Positions 17,191 through 27,573 of a stretch of DNA of 32,486 nucleotides are shown here, one piece after another; within the stretch, counting starts at the first letter, position 1, and the number at the start of each line of letters is the position of its first letter. The translations under genes were made by a program, and so were the position numbers. Below the pieces are notes generated by a model that worked only from the letters and a program-made list of their open reading frames with translations, ran no database searches and was not told the DNA's origin. This DNA is from Pseudomonadales bacterium (GTDB taxonomy: Bacteria > Pseudomonadota > Gammaproteobacteria > Pseudomonadales > Pseudohongiellaceae), in contig JALRBG010000142.1 in the NCBI GenBank assembly GCA_023257855.1, positions 1 to 32,486 on the forward strand. Direction: 5' to 3'.

Positions 17191-17490
17191 ATGTCCAAAG
17201 TTTTTCACGAGTGCCCCCACTGCCACCAGAAGCAGATTTCCAGTTTCCAGAAACTGTTTTCCGTTTCTTTTTCCCCGGCGATCTGCCCCGTGTGCAACCA
17301 GCCGAGCAATGTGCCGATCGTTCACGGTCTTATGACCCTGACTGCCTGGATCCTTCTGACGTGGCTCTTCATCGGCCTTTCCATCATGGCAGGCATGTCT
17401 TTCTTCCTGCTGGGCACCATCCCGGCATTTATCGTCTGCGTTGACAGGTATCTCCTGAAAGCGCCACTGGTTCCCCGGGAGTTCCAATGA
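17191..17490 (+). CDS. Small membrane protein with N-terminal zinc-ribbon-like motif
   Basis: CPHC...CPVC pairs followed by two hydrophobic helices; ATGA overlap with ubiX. Confidence 0.7.
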   Translation: MSKVFHECPHCHQKQISSFQKLFSVSFSPAICPVCNQPSNVPIVHGLMTLTAWILLTWLFIGLSIMAGMSFFLLGTIPAFIVCVDRYLLKAPLVPREFQ

Positions 17491-18065
17491 GCAAGCCCCG
17501 CATCATCGTCGGCATCAGCGGTGCATCCGGCATCGTTTACGGCATCAAGGCGCTGAAGACACTGCAGTCTCTCGGTATCGAAACCCATCTTGTCGTCACC
17601 CAGTCGGCGAAAGTGACACTGAGCCAGGAAACCTCCCTGAAGTATGCCGAGCTGGCGGATCTTGCCGACGTGAACTATGCCAACGCCGACATTGGCGCCG
17701 CCATCGCCAGCGGCAGCTTCCAGACCCTCGGCATGCTGGTGGCGCCCTGCTCCATCCGCACGCTGTCGGAAATCGCCACGGGCGTGACCTCTTCCCTGCT
17801 CAGCCGTTCAGCAGACGTGGTTCTCAAGGAGCGGCGCAGGCTGGTTCTGATGGTGCGCGAGACACCTCTGCATGCCGGCCACCTGGAAAGCATGCTCAAG
17901 GTCACGCACATGGGCGCCATCGTGAACCCCCCGGTACCTGCGTTTTACACGCAGCCGAAAAGCATCGACGGCATCGTGCAGCAAAGTGTCGGACGTGTGC
18001 TCGACCTGTTTGGCCTGGACAGTGGAATGGTAAAACGGTGGGAAGGGAACCAGCCCAGACAGTAA
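17487..18065 (+). CDS. ubiX: UbiX/Pad1-family flavin prenyltransferase
   Basis: IIVGISGASGIVYGIKAL, LVVTQSAK, LVAPCSIRTLSEIATGV, LLSRSADVVLKERRRLVLMVRETPL, GAIVNPPVPAFY. Confidence 0.94.
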   Translation: MSKPRIIVGISGASGIVYGIKALKTLQSLGIETHLVVTQSAKVTLSQETSLKYAELADLADVNYANADIGAAIASGSFQTLGMLVAPCSIRTLSEIATGVTSSLLSRSADVVLKERRRLVLMVRETPLHAGHLESMLKVTHMGAIVNPPVPAFYTQPKSIDGIVQQSVGRVLDLFGLDSGMVKRWEGNQPRQ

Positions 18066-18114
18066 CGAGACGCGTTGCTGCCTGGGGGTTTTGAATACGT
18101 TAAGCGTTAGCCGC

Positions 18115-18270
18115 TTACTTGATCTTGGCTTCGGTGTAGACGACGTGCTTGCGGACGACCGGATCGAATTTCTTGATTTCCATCTTTTCCGGCATGTTGC
18201 GCTTGTTCTTGTCCGTGGTATAGAAATGCCCGGTGCCTGCGCTTGAAACCAACCTGATTTTATCTCTCAT
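18115..18270 (-). CDS. rpmG: 50S ribosomal protein L33
   Basis: Reverse-strand translation [51 protein letters not shown]; too short for the ORF track. Confidence 0.97.
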   Translation of the reverse strand: MRDKIRLVSSAGTGHFYTTDKNKRNMPEKMEIKKFDPVVRKHVVYTEAKIK

Positions 18271-18306
18271 GATCTTTGCCTCTTGATTCCAGGATTGAAC
18301 CCGGAC

Positions 18307-18543
18307 TTATACCTTGACGCCACTGGCGCGAAGATCGGCCAGTACCTGGTCGATGCCGCGCTTGTCGATTATGCGCATGCCCTTGCTGGACAGACGCAGT
18401 TTGACGAAACGATTTTCGGATTCCACCCAGAACCTGTGAGTGTGAAGGTTCGGGCAGAAACGGCGGCGGGTCCGGTTCTTGGCGTGGGATACGTTATTGC
18501 CAGTCACGGGGCGTTTGCCGGTAACCATGCATACTCTGGACAT
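18307..18543 (-). CDS. rpmB: 50S ribosomal protein L28
   Basis: [78 protein letters not shown]; track ORF is over-extended at the 5' end. Confidence 0.97.
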   Translation of the reverse strand: MSRVCMVTGKRPVTGNNVSHAKNRTRRRFCPNLHTHRFWVESENRFVKLRLSSKGMRIIDKRGIDQVLADLRASGVKV

Positions 18544-18681
18544 TGTATTGCCTCGTAATTCCCGATTTTCCGGCCGTTTGCGGCACTCGGGAAAAGTCGC
18601 TGAAAAAAAGAGGGCGTATTTAAGCAAAACACTCCTTGAATTACAAGACGATATGCGGCGAAAGCCCCAATTTCCCTGCCT

Positions 18682-19355
18682 TCAGAGCAGGCCCTGTTCG
18701 GCCAGCGATCGCACCCCCCCTCGCCCACGATCAGGTGATCCAGGGTGCGGATGTCCACCTCCTCCAGCAGGCGCTTCAGGCGCCGGGTGATGCTGATGTC
18801 GGCCTGGCTGGGCTCGGTGACACCGGACGGGTGATTATGGGCCAGGATCAGGGCAGCCGCATTGTGGAAAAGGGCCCTTTTGACCACCTCCCGCGGGTGC
18901 ACGGTGGCCCCGTCAATGGTGCCCAGGAACAGCTCCTCCTGGGCGATCAGGCGGTGGCGGTTGTCCAGGAACAGCACCAGGAACACCTCCCGGCCCCGGT
19001 GGCCCAGGCGCGACTGGATGAACCGGCGGGTGGTGCCCGAGTCGGTGAAGGCATCGGCCCGCTGCAGCCGCTGTTCCAGGCTGCGCTGGGCCAGCTCCCG
19101 GATGGCCTGGAGCTGGGCATACTTGCTGTCCCCCATGCCCGGAATGGCACAAAATGCCGCCCTTGGGGCCTCCAGGATACCCCTGAGGCCGCCCAGCCGG
19201 TGCAGCAGCGCCCGGGCCAGGTCGACGGCACTGGCGCCGCGGGTACCCGTGCGCAGGAAAATGGCCAGCAATTCGGCATCCGACAAGCTGGCGGGGCCGC
19301 CACGCAGCAGCTTTTCCCGCGGCCGTTCGGTTTCCGGCCAGTCAGAAATGCGCAT
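18682..19355 (-). CDS. radC: DNA repair protein RadC (JAB/MPN), C-terminal frameshift at a homopolymer
   Basis: RadC sequence incl. [74 protein letters not shown]; expected end [10 protein letters not shown] (stop 18682-18684) lies in another frame beyond the C7 tract 18714-18720. Uncorrected ORF runs to 18504. Confidence 0.9.
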
Positions 19356-19536
19356 TGGCGCCCCCCTTTGCCAACGCTAAGTCATTGACATTCAATTGAA
19401 TTTTTCCTTCCAGGCTGTTAGGCTTCGCCGGGTCTTGCGGGGGCCTACAGGGTAAATGGCGTGCCGGATTCCCCTGGCGCCTCCCGGTATTTACTATAGT
19501 CCAGGTTTTGCCCCTGCGCGTGAGTAGCGTCTGTCC

Positions 19537-20763
19537 ATGCTGAGTCTGTCCAACAAGCAGGTGATCCTCGGGATCACCGGTGGTATCGCCGCCTACAAGG
19601 CTGCCGAGTTATGCCGCCTGCTGATGAAGGCCGGGGCCGATGTCCGCGTGGTGATGACGCCCTCCGCGCTGGAGTTCATCACCCCCCTGACCTTCCAGGC
19701 CCTGTCAGGCAATCGCGTTTACACCGACCTGCTCGATGAAGAAGCCGAGGCGGCCATGGGGCATATCGAGCTGGCGCGCTGGGCTGACCTGATCCTCGTG
19801 GCGCCTGCCAGCGCCAATTTTATCGCGCGCCTCGCCCAGGGCCGCGCCGACGACCTGCTTTCCACCCTGTGCCTGGCAACGCCGGCAACCATCGCCGTGG
19901 CGCCGGCGATGAACCAGGGCATGTGGAATAACGCATCCACGCAGGACAACGTCAGCCTGTTGCTGGATAAGGGCATCCAGGTTTTCGGCCCCGATTCCGG
20001 CGAGCAGGCTTGCGGCGATATCGGCCCTGGCCGCATGCTGGAACCCGAGGACATTGCCCGGGAAGCGGCGAAGCTGTTCGACACCGGCACGCTTGCCGGC
20101 GTCAATGTTACGATCACTGCAGGGCCCACACGCGAAGCCATAGACCCCGTTCGCTATATCAGCAACCACAGCTCCGGCAAGATGGGCTATGCCCTGGCCC
20201 GTGCCGCCATGGAAGCCGGCGCGAAAGTCATTCTCATCAGCGGTCCCGTCGCCCTGGAGCCGCCGCCGCGGGTGAAGCTGGTGTCAGTGGAAAGCGCGCG
20301 CCAGATGCTTGACGCCTGCCAAGTGGTGCCAGGTGACATTTTTATCAGCGTCGCCGCTGTCGCCGACTACCGTCCGGAAACGACGGCCACGGAAAAGATC
20401 AAGAAGAACGACAAGACCATGACGCTCAACCTGGTGAAGAACCCCGATATCCTGGCCTCGATTTCCCTGTCGGAAAAAAGACCCTTCTGCGTCGGCTTCG
20501 CTGCGGAAACGGAAAACCTCGAGGATTTTGCGAAGAAGAAACTCGTCGACAAGAAACTGGACCTTATCTTCGCCAACAATGCCGCCCAGACCTTCAATAG
20601 CGAGTCCGCACTTGCCACGGCCTACTGGCCCGGCGGCGAGCAGGAATTCCCCCGCAGCAGCAAGGCGGTCCTCACCCGCGACATGATCGCCCTCATTGCC
20701 GCACGCTACCGGGCTGCCGCCAAACCCGCGAAAAAACGCTCCCGGAAAGCCAGCAAGCAGTAG
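19537..20763 (+). CDS. coaBC: Bifunctional phosphopantothenoylcysteine decarboxylase/phosphopantothenate-cysteine ligase
   Basis: ILGITGGIAAYKAAELCRLL, LVAPASANFIARLAQGRADDLLSTLCLA, APAMNQGMWNN, ITAGPTREAIDPVRYISNHSSGKMGYALA, KKNDKTMTLNLVKNPDILA. Confidence 0.97.
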   Translation: MLSLSNKQVILGITGGIAAYKAAELCRLLMKAGADVRVVMTPSALEFITPLTFQALSGNRVYTDLLDEEAEAAMGHIELARWADLILVAPASANFIARLAQGRADDLLSTLCLATPATIAVAPAMNQGMWNNASTQDNVSLLLDKGIQVFGPDSGEQACGDIGPGRMLEPEDIAREAAKLFDTGTLAGVNVTITAGPTREAIDPVRYISNHSSGKMGYALARAAMEAGAKVILISGPVALEPPPRVKLVSVESARQMLDACQVVPGDIFISVAAVADYRPETTATEKIKKNDKTMTLNLVKNPDILASISLSEKRPFCVGFAAETENLEDFAKKKLVDKKLDLIFANNAAQTFNSESALATAYWPGGEQEFPRSSKAVLTRDMIALIAARYRAAAKPAKKRSRKASKQ

Positions 20764-22163
20764 TGACGGTGAAGGTCCCCGACAATATTTTTCGTGCCTA
20801 CGATATTCGCGGCATCGTCGACCAGGGCATCGATGAAGACATCATCGAGCTCATCGGCAAAGCCGTGGGCACGGAGGCGCTCATCCTGGGTGAGCGCTCA
20901 CTTATCGTCGGTGCCGATGCCCGCCTGTCGAGTCCGGCCTTTGCCGTTGCGATGGTCCGGGGCATCCTGTCCACCGGCTGCGACGTAGAAAACATCGGCA
21001 CGGTGCCTTCACCGGTGCTGTATTTCGCCACCCATACCTGCAGGTCGAACTCCGGTGTCATGATCACCGGCAGCCATAATCCCCGCGACTACAACGGGGT
21101 GAAGATCGTGCTGCAGAACCAGTGCCTTGCCGCCGACCAGATTACCCGCCTGAAGGAGCGCATCCAGCGTGATGATTTCCGGAGCGGCGAGGGCAAGGTC
21201 AGTGACATCGATGTCATGCCCGCCTATATCAAGCGCATCTGCAGCGACATACACCTGGGCAGGGCCTTCAAGGTGGTTATCGACTGCGGCAACGGGGTCG
21301 CCTCCAACAGCGCACCCATGCTGTTTTCCGCCCTCGGTTGCCAGGTGGCGGCGCTCTATTGTGAAGCCGACGGCAATTTCCCCAACCATCACCCCGACCC
21401 GACGCGTGCTGAAAACCTCGTGGACCTCATCGCCCGCGTACAGGTGGAAAACGCCGATCTCGGCATTGCCTTCGACGGCGACGGCGATCGCCTGGGGCTG
21501 GTCAGCAGCAGCGGCAGGATCATCGATGCCGACAACATGCTGCTCGCTTTCGCCGGCGACATCCTGCCCGACAATCCCGGGACTGCCGTGATCTTCGATG
21601 TGAAAAGCAGCCGGCGAATTCCACTGCTCGTTGCACAGCTGGGCGGTATACCCGTGATGTGCAAGAGCGGCCATTCCTTCGTGAAACGGCAGATGCAGGA
21701 AAGCCAGGCACTGCTGGGTGGTGAATATTCAGCGCACCTGTTTTTCCGCCATCGCTGGTACGGTTTCGATGATGGCCAGTATGCCGCGGCTCGCTTCCTG
21801 GAGCTCATGGACAAACACGGCTGCTCCGCCGATACATTGCTGGATGCGCTGCCGCAGTCTTTCAATACCCCCGAACTGCAGGTGCCGGTAAGCGAAGCCG
21901 ACAAGTTCGAAATCATGGGGGGTCTGTGTGACAGTCTGGACATTGCCGGCGCCAGGATTTCACGCCTCGACGGCTTCAGGGCCGATACACCTGATTCCTG
22001 GGGACTGGTGCGGGCATCGAACACCACACCTAACCTGATCCTGCGCTTTGAGGCCGACACCCAGGCAGCGCTGGAAAAGATTCGCACACAATTCAGGATT
22101 GGCATCGCGGCGCTGTTCCCTGCCCTTGACCTTGCATGCCTCGAGGCCGCCCTGGATGGCTGA
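20763..22163 (+). CDS. algC: Phosphomannomutase/phosphoglucomutase (AlgC type)
   Basis: FRAYDIRGIVDQGI, GVMITGSHNPRDYNGVKIVL, FDGDGDRLGLV, GGEYSAHLFFRHRWYGFDDGQYAAARFLEL, WGLVRASNTTPNLILRFEAD; TAGTG overlap with coaBC. Confidence 0.93.
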   Translation: MTVKVPDNIFRAYDIRGIVDQGIDEDIIELIGKAVGTEALILGERSLIVGADARLSSPAFAVAMVRGILSTGCDVENIGTVPSPVLYFATHTCRSNSGVMITGSHNPRDYNGVKIVLQNQCLAADQITRLKERIQRDDFRSGEGKVSDIDVMPAYIKRICSDIHLGRAFKVVIDCGNGVASNSAPMLFSALGCQVAALYCEADGNFPNHHPDPTRAENLVDLIARVQVENADLGIAFDGDGDRLGLVSSSGRIIDADNMLLAFAGDILPDNPGTAVIFDVKSSRRIPLLVAQLGGIPVMCKSGHSFVKRQMQESQALLGGEYSAHLFFRHRWYGFDDGQYAAARFLELMDKHGCSADTLLDALPQSFNTPELQVPVSEADKFEIMGGLCDSLDIAGARISRLDGFRADTPDSWGLVRASNTTPNLILRFEADTQAALEKIRTQFRIGIAALFPALDLACLEAALDG

Positions 22164-23664
22164 CGCAAACTTCTACGCCAGTCTTCAAACCGGCATGCTG
22201 GCCGCCAGTGACAAGCCCTTCCTGGTATCACCTGACGGGCATGCGCTCGGTTATGCCGAGTGTGACCGCATCAGCGGCAGCCTCGCCAACCTGTTCACGG
22301 CTGCAGGCCTTGTTCCCGGTGACCGCCTGCTCGCCAGGACGGAAAAGTCCCCGCTGGCTCTCCTCGTCTACCTGGCCTGCCTGCGCAGCGGCGTTATTTA
22401 TGTCCCGGTAAACCCGGCATGCACCGAGGATGAAATGGCCTATTTTGCCAGGGACACCACGCCGTCCCTGTTTATTGGCGATGCGAAACACTGCGACCTG
22501 GTCGACAGCGCAACTGGCATCACAACGTTTACGCTGGATGCCGATGGCAAGGGGACGCTGGCAGAAGAGGCTGCAAGAGAATCCTCCAGCCATGACGTGG
22601 TTGCCAGCAATGCCGGCGATGTCGCCGTGCTGATCTATACCTCCGGCACCACGGGGGCACCCAAGGGCGCGATGCTCAGCCACGGCAACCTGGTCGCCAA
22701 TGCGGCAACACTCTATAAAAGCTGGGGCTGGTCCAGGGAGGATGTGCTGCTGCACTGCCTGCCGATCTTCCATGTACACGGATTGTTCGTCGCCACCCAC
22801 CTGGCCCTGCTGGGCACCTCCACGCTGCTGTTCGAGCCCCGTTTCGACTCCCGCAGGGTGATCGAGCTGCTACCGCAGGCAACCGTGTTCATGGGTGTGC
22901 CCACCTACTACACGCGGCTGCTGCAGGAGGACGCTTTCACCCGGGAAGCCTGCAGTCATGTGCGCCTGTTCGTCTCTGGTTCGGCGCCCCTGCTCCCGGA
23001 AACATTTGTCAGTTTCCGCGATCGCACCGGCCACAACATTCTCGAGCGCTACGGCATGTCCGAAACCGGCATGCTGGTGTCCAATCCGCTGGCCGGGGAG
23101 CGTGTTGCCGGCACCGTTGGCTACCCGCTGGCGGGCGTCGAAACCCGCGTGTGCGGCGAGGACGGCAGGCCGGTAGCAAAAGGCGGGATCGGTGTATTAC
23201 AGGTCCGGGGGCCGAATGTGTTCAGCGGCTACTGGAACAAGCCCGAGCTCAACAGCACCGAATTCCAGGACGGTTATTTCATCACCGGTGATCTTGTCGA
23301 GGTGGCTGAAGACGGCCGCATCAGCATCGTCGGGCGCAACAAGGACATGATCATCAGCGGGGGGCTGAACGTCTATCCCAAGGAAATCGAAAATGTCCTG
23401 GACGCCCAGCCGGGCATCCGCGAATCCGCCGTCTTCGGGGTGCCGCATCCCGATTTCGGTGAAGGCGTGGTCGCGGCGGTGGTTGCCCAAGCCGGGGCGT
23501 CCCTAGACACCGACGCCCTTATCCGCGCCTGCCGGGACCACCTGGCAGGATACAAGACGCCGAAAAGCATTCTCATGCTGGGTGACCTGCCCCGCAACAC
23601 CATGGGCAAGGTGCAGAAAAACCGGCTGCGCGAAGAATACGCGGACCTTTTCAAAACCCCCTGA
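22156..23664 (+). CDS. matB: AMP-dependent acyl-CoA ligase, malonyl-CoA synthetase (MatB)-like
   Basis: Proposed ATG 22156 overlapping the algC stop. LIYTSGTTGAPKGAMLSHGNLVANA, HCLPIFHVHGLFVATHLALL (FHxHGLF, MatB-like), ERYGMSETGM, YFITGDLVEVAEDGRISIVGRNKDMIISGGLNVYPKEIE, LPRNTMGKVQKNRLRE. Confidence 0.78.
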   Translation: MADANFYASLQTGMLAASDKPFLVSPDGHALGYAECDRISGSLANLFTAAGLVPGDRLLARTEKSPLALLVYLACLRSGVIYVPVNPACTEDEMAYFARDTTPSLFIGDAKHCDLVDSATGITTFTLDADGKGTLAEEAARESSSHDVVASNAGDVAVLIYTSGTTGAPKGAMLSHGNLVANAATLYKSWGWSREDVLLHCLPIFHVHGLFVATHLALLGTSTLLFEPRFDSRRVIELLPQATVFMGVPTYYTRLLQEDAFTREACSHVRLFVSGSAPLLPETFVSFRDRTGHNILERYGMSETGMLVSNPLAGERVAGTVGYPLAGVETRVCGEDGRPVAKGGIGVLQVRGPNVFSGYWNKPELNSTEFQDGYFITGDLVEVAEDGRISIVGRNKDMIISGGLNVYPKEIENVLDAQPGIRESAVFGVPHPDFGEGVVAAVVAQAGASLDTDALIRACRDHLAGYKTPKSILMLGDLPRNTMGKVQKNRLREEYADLFKTP

Positions 23665-23674
23665 CCTTTCCTGG

Positions 23675-23709
23675 CCCCTAGCCCCTAGCCACTAGTGACC
23701 AGTACGCTG
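23675..23709 (+). repeat. Degenerate 7-bp tandem repeat
   Basis: Heptads CCCCTAG CCCCTAG CCACTAG TGACCAG TACGCTG. Confidence 0.7.
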
Positions 23710-23730
23710 TAACCTTTTTCCCGTTTCCCT

Positions 23731-23736
23731 TATAAT
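23731..23736 (+). promoter_or_regulatory. -10 box (TATAAT), probable argB promoter
   Basis: Perfect TATAAT 45 nt upstream of the argB ATG; weak -35. Confidence 0.5.
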
Positions 23737-23771
23737 CCCTGCATCTTTTTGTTAGTAAGCATTCGCTTTAA

Positions 23772-24680
<909 letters not shown>

Positions 24681-24705
24681 AGCTTCATCACGGGCGGGTA
24701 CAGTT

Positions 24706-25305
24706 ATGGCTAGAGAACCAGGCGCAAAGAAGGAAGCAATCCTCAGGGCACTGGCCCAGATGCTGGAAAACAACCCCGGCGGGCGCATCACCACCGCCGC
24801 ACTGGCCGCAGAAGTCGGCGTGTCGGAGGCGGCCCTTTACCGTCACTTCCCCAGCAAGGCGCGGATGTTTGAAGGCCTGATCGGCTTCATGGAAGACACC
24901 CTGTTTACGCGCATCACCCGCATCGTCAGTGAAGGCTCTACCGCCCTGGTGCAGTGTGAAAAGATCATCCTGCTGGTGCTGACTTTCGCAGAAAAGAATC
25001 CCGGTATCAGCCGCGTGCTCAACGGTGATGCGCTGGTCGGTGAGACCGACCGCCTGCGCGATCGTGCCAGCCAGGTTTACAATCGCCTCGATACCCAGCT
25101 CAAGCAGATTTTCCGCGAGGCCGAAATCCGGGAAGGTGTCAGGACGAGGCTGAGCCCGTCCATCACGTCAAACCTGGTCCTGACGTTCATCGAGGGCAAG
25201 ATCAGCCAGTACGTGCGCACGGATTTTCAGCAGAAACCCACGGACTTTTTCTCTGACCAGTGGATGTACCTGAACCAGGAGCTGTTCCGCCAGCCCGGCA
25301 GTTAG
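24706..25305 (+). CDS. slmA: Nucleoid occlusion factor SlmA (TetR family)
   Basis: ITTAALAAEVGVSEAALYRHFPSKARMFEGLIGFMEDTLFTRI ... SQYVRTDFQQKPTDFFSDQW; position next to argB/pyrE is typical. Confidence 0.93.
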   Translation: MAREPGAKKEAILRALAQMLENNPGGRITTAALAAEVGVSEAALYRHFPSKARMFEGLIGFMEDTLFTRITRIVSEGSTALVQCEKIILLVLTFAEKNPGISRVLNGDALVGETDRLRDRASQVYNRLDTQLKQIFREAEIREGVRTRLSPSITSNLVLTFIEGKISQYVRTDFQQKPTDFFSDQWMYLNQELFRQPGS

Positions 25306-25339
25306 GAAAGGGTTTTCAGGGGGAGGGCCGGGGCGCCGC

Positions 25340-25954
25340 TCAATTCAGGTTGAGCAATTCCCGCAGGCGACTGATGTTTTTCTCGGCGGTTTCCACCGTT
25401 TCCGCTTTTTCGTTTTCAACACGTTCTACCTGCCTTTGCAGGCGGTCGCGTTCTTCCGTGGCATTTTCAAGCTGGCTCAGGAGAGTCTCCGGGGGATTGG
25501 CATTGCCATCCACCTGACCCTGCACGCTGTCCAGGCGGCGCTGGGCATCATTACGTAGACCGGTGAGCGCGGTAATCTGGGCATCCAGCTGCTCGACGGT
25601 GCTGTCGCGGCGGCGAATAACTTCCTCGGGGGAGCGGTACAGCCTGAGCAGGAGCCTGTCCTCTTCTTCCTGCCGGGCCCGTTCTTCCTGACTCTGCTGC
25701 TGCGACTACTGGGCAAGTGCCTGCGCTTCGCGCTCTTCTTCCGTCAGTGCCCGCGCCACGGTCTGGATGACCTGGCCCTTTTCATTGAGCACTTCATAGC
25801 CGTTCTTCACGAATTCCGGCGGCACCTGTGAGCCGTGGAACAGGTTGCCCTGGTTATCGTAGTAGCGGTAAATATTGGCAGCCATGGCAGGCAATGACAG
25901 CAGTGCTGACAGGGCCAGGGTCCATGTGATGAGTTGTGCCGGGAATTTACGCAT
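25340..25954 (-). pseudogene. DUF4124-like secreted coiled-coil protein interrupted by one in-frame TAG
   Basis: MRKFPAQ...AANIYRYYDNQGNLFHGSQVPPEFVKNGYEVLN...EREAQALAQ[TAG]SQQQSQEERARQEEEDRLLLRLYRSPEEVIRRRDSTVEQLDAQITALTGLRNDAQRRLDS...ISRLRELLNLN*; one reading frame over 615 nt except TAG at 25706-25708. Confidence 0.85.
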
Positions 25955-26031
25955 AGGTCTCAGTCGGGAAATGTATTCGGGATCAGGCTAATGATCAGAT
26001 GCTTTATGCAGCCTGAACGCGTCCTCCATCC

Positions 26032-26679
26032 TTATATACCGTATTGTTCCTGGTAGGCCTTCATCGCCCCCAGGTAGGTCGCCAGCGTGTCATCCTGCTG
26101 CTCCTCCAGGTAGCCGATAATCTGCTGGAGGTTGATAATGCCGATGACCGGAATTGAAAATTCCTGTTCTATCTCCTGTATCGCGGACAGGTTGGTCTTG
26201 CCTTTTTCCTGCCTGTCCAGGGCAACCACGACACCGGCAGCCTGCGCCCCTGCCGCGGCAATTATCTCCATGGTTTCGCGAATGGCCGTACCGGCCGTAA
26301 TCACGTCATCTATTACCAGGACCCGGTTCTTCAGCGGCGAGCCTACAATATTGCCGCCTTCCCCGTGATCCTTGGCTTCCTTGCGGTTGAAACACCACGG
26401 AATATCCTGCTTGAATTCCTGCCAAAATGCAATTGAGGCCGCCGAAGCCAGGGGAATGCCCTTATAGGCCGGGCCGAAGATAATATCAAATTCAAGGCCC
26501 GAGTCTTTGACGGCCTTAGCATAACAGCTGCCCAGAAAGCCCAGGGCGGCGCCGGTATTGAACAGGCCCGCATTGAAGAAATAGGGGCTTTTCCGGCCCG
26601 ATTTCAGGGTAAATTCGCCGAACCGCAGTATTTCGTGCTCGGTGACGTAGTTCAGAAACTGCTTCTGGAAGTCCTGCAT
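26032..26679 (-). CDS. pyrE: Orotate phosphoribosyltransferase
   Basis: [44 protein letters not shown] motif [16 protein letters not shown]. Confidence 0.97.
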   Translation of the reverse strand: MQDFQKQFLNYVTEHEILRFGEFTLKSGRKSPYFFNAGLFNTGAALGFLGSCYAKAVKDSGLEFDIIFGPAYKGIPLASAASIAFWQEFKQDIPWCFNRKEAKDHGEGGNIVGSPLKNRVLVIDDVITAGTAIRETMEIIAAAGAQAAGVVVALDRQEKGKTNLSAIQEIEQEFSIPVIGIINLQQIIGYLEEQQDDTLATYLGAMKAYQEQYGI

Positions 26680-26707
26680 GGCTTGATTCCTGTGTTCTTG
26701 TAGATTG

Positions 26708-27445
26708 CTAAGGCGCCAGATGCCCCAGAGTGGATTTTTGCACCTCGAAGAGCCGGGTAATGCCATGGCGGGCCAGGTCGATCATAGCATTCAGGTCATC
26801 CAGGCTGAACTCGCCATCTTCGCCGGTACCCTGGATTTCGATAAATCCGCCACGGTCGGTCATGACCACATTCATGTCGGTCTCGGCAGAAGAGTCCTCC
26901 ACGTAATCGAGGTCCAGCACCGGGGTGCCCCGGAAGACCCCGACAGAAACCGAGGCGATCATCTGCTGCAGCGGGTTTTCACTGATCAGGTTTATCTCCA
27001 GCATATGGTTGATGGCATCGGCCAGTGCCACGCAGCCGCCGGTGATGGATGCGGTGCGTGTACCGCCGTCGGCCTGGATGACATCGCAATCGATCTTGAT
27101 GGTGTTCTCGCCCAGCTTTTTCAGGTCCACGGCCGCTCGCAGTGAGCGCCCGATGAGGCGCTGTATCTCCTGGGTGCGTCCGCTCTGCTTGCCACGGGCC
27201 GCCTCACGATCCATGCGGTCACCGGTGGAGCGCGGCAGCATGCCGTACTCGGCGGTCACCCAGCCCTGGCCGCTGCCCTTCAGGAAACGGGGAACATTTG
27301 TCTCCACCGACGCAGTACATATGACGCGGGTATCACCGAACTCCACCAGGACCGATCCCTCGGCATGCTTGGTAAAGTTGCGGGTGATGGCGATTTCGCG
27401 CAGGTCATTCGCCTGCCTGCCGCTTGGTCTGGTTGTTACTGACAT
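26708..27445 (-). CDS. rph: Ribonuclease PH
   Basis: [90 protein letters not shown]. Confidence 0.97.
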   Translation of the reverse strand: MSVTTRPSGRQANDLREIAITRNFTKHAEGSVLVEFGDTRVICTASVETNVPRFLKGSGQGWVTAEYGMLPRSTGDRMDREAARGKQSGRTQEIQRLIGRSLRAAVDLKKLGENTIKIDCDVIQADGGTRTASITGGCVALADAINHMLEINLISENPLQQMIASVSVGVFRGTPVLDLDYVEDSSAETDMNVVMTDRGGFIEIQGTGEDGEFSLDDLNAMIDLARHGITRLFEVQKSTLGHLAP

Positions 27446-27573
27446 GACTTCCCCTGTGTTGATCCCGGTACGGGATGTGTACTTCATCATTGATGCAAGC
27501 GGCGTATTTTATAATGGATTGCAAATCCGCTATAGTTCGTTCCCACTTTAATTCGATCGCTCCGGTCCATTCT

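Noticed and set aside
26680-26707. rph-pyrE attenuator like that in E. coli
   Set aside because: The spacer is only 28 nt and shows no GC-rich hairpin with U-tract.
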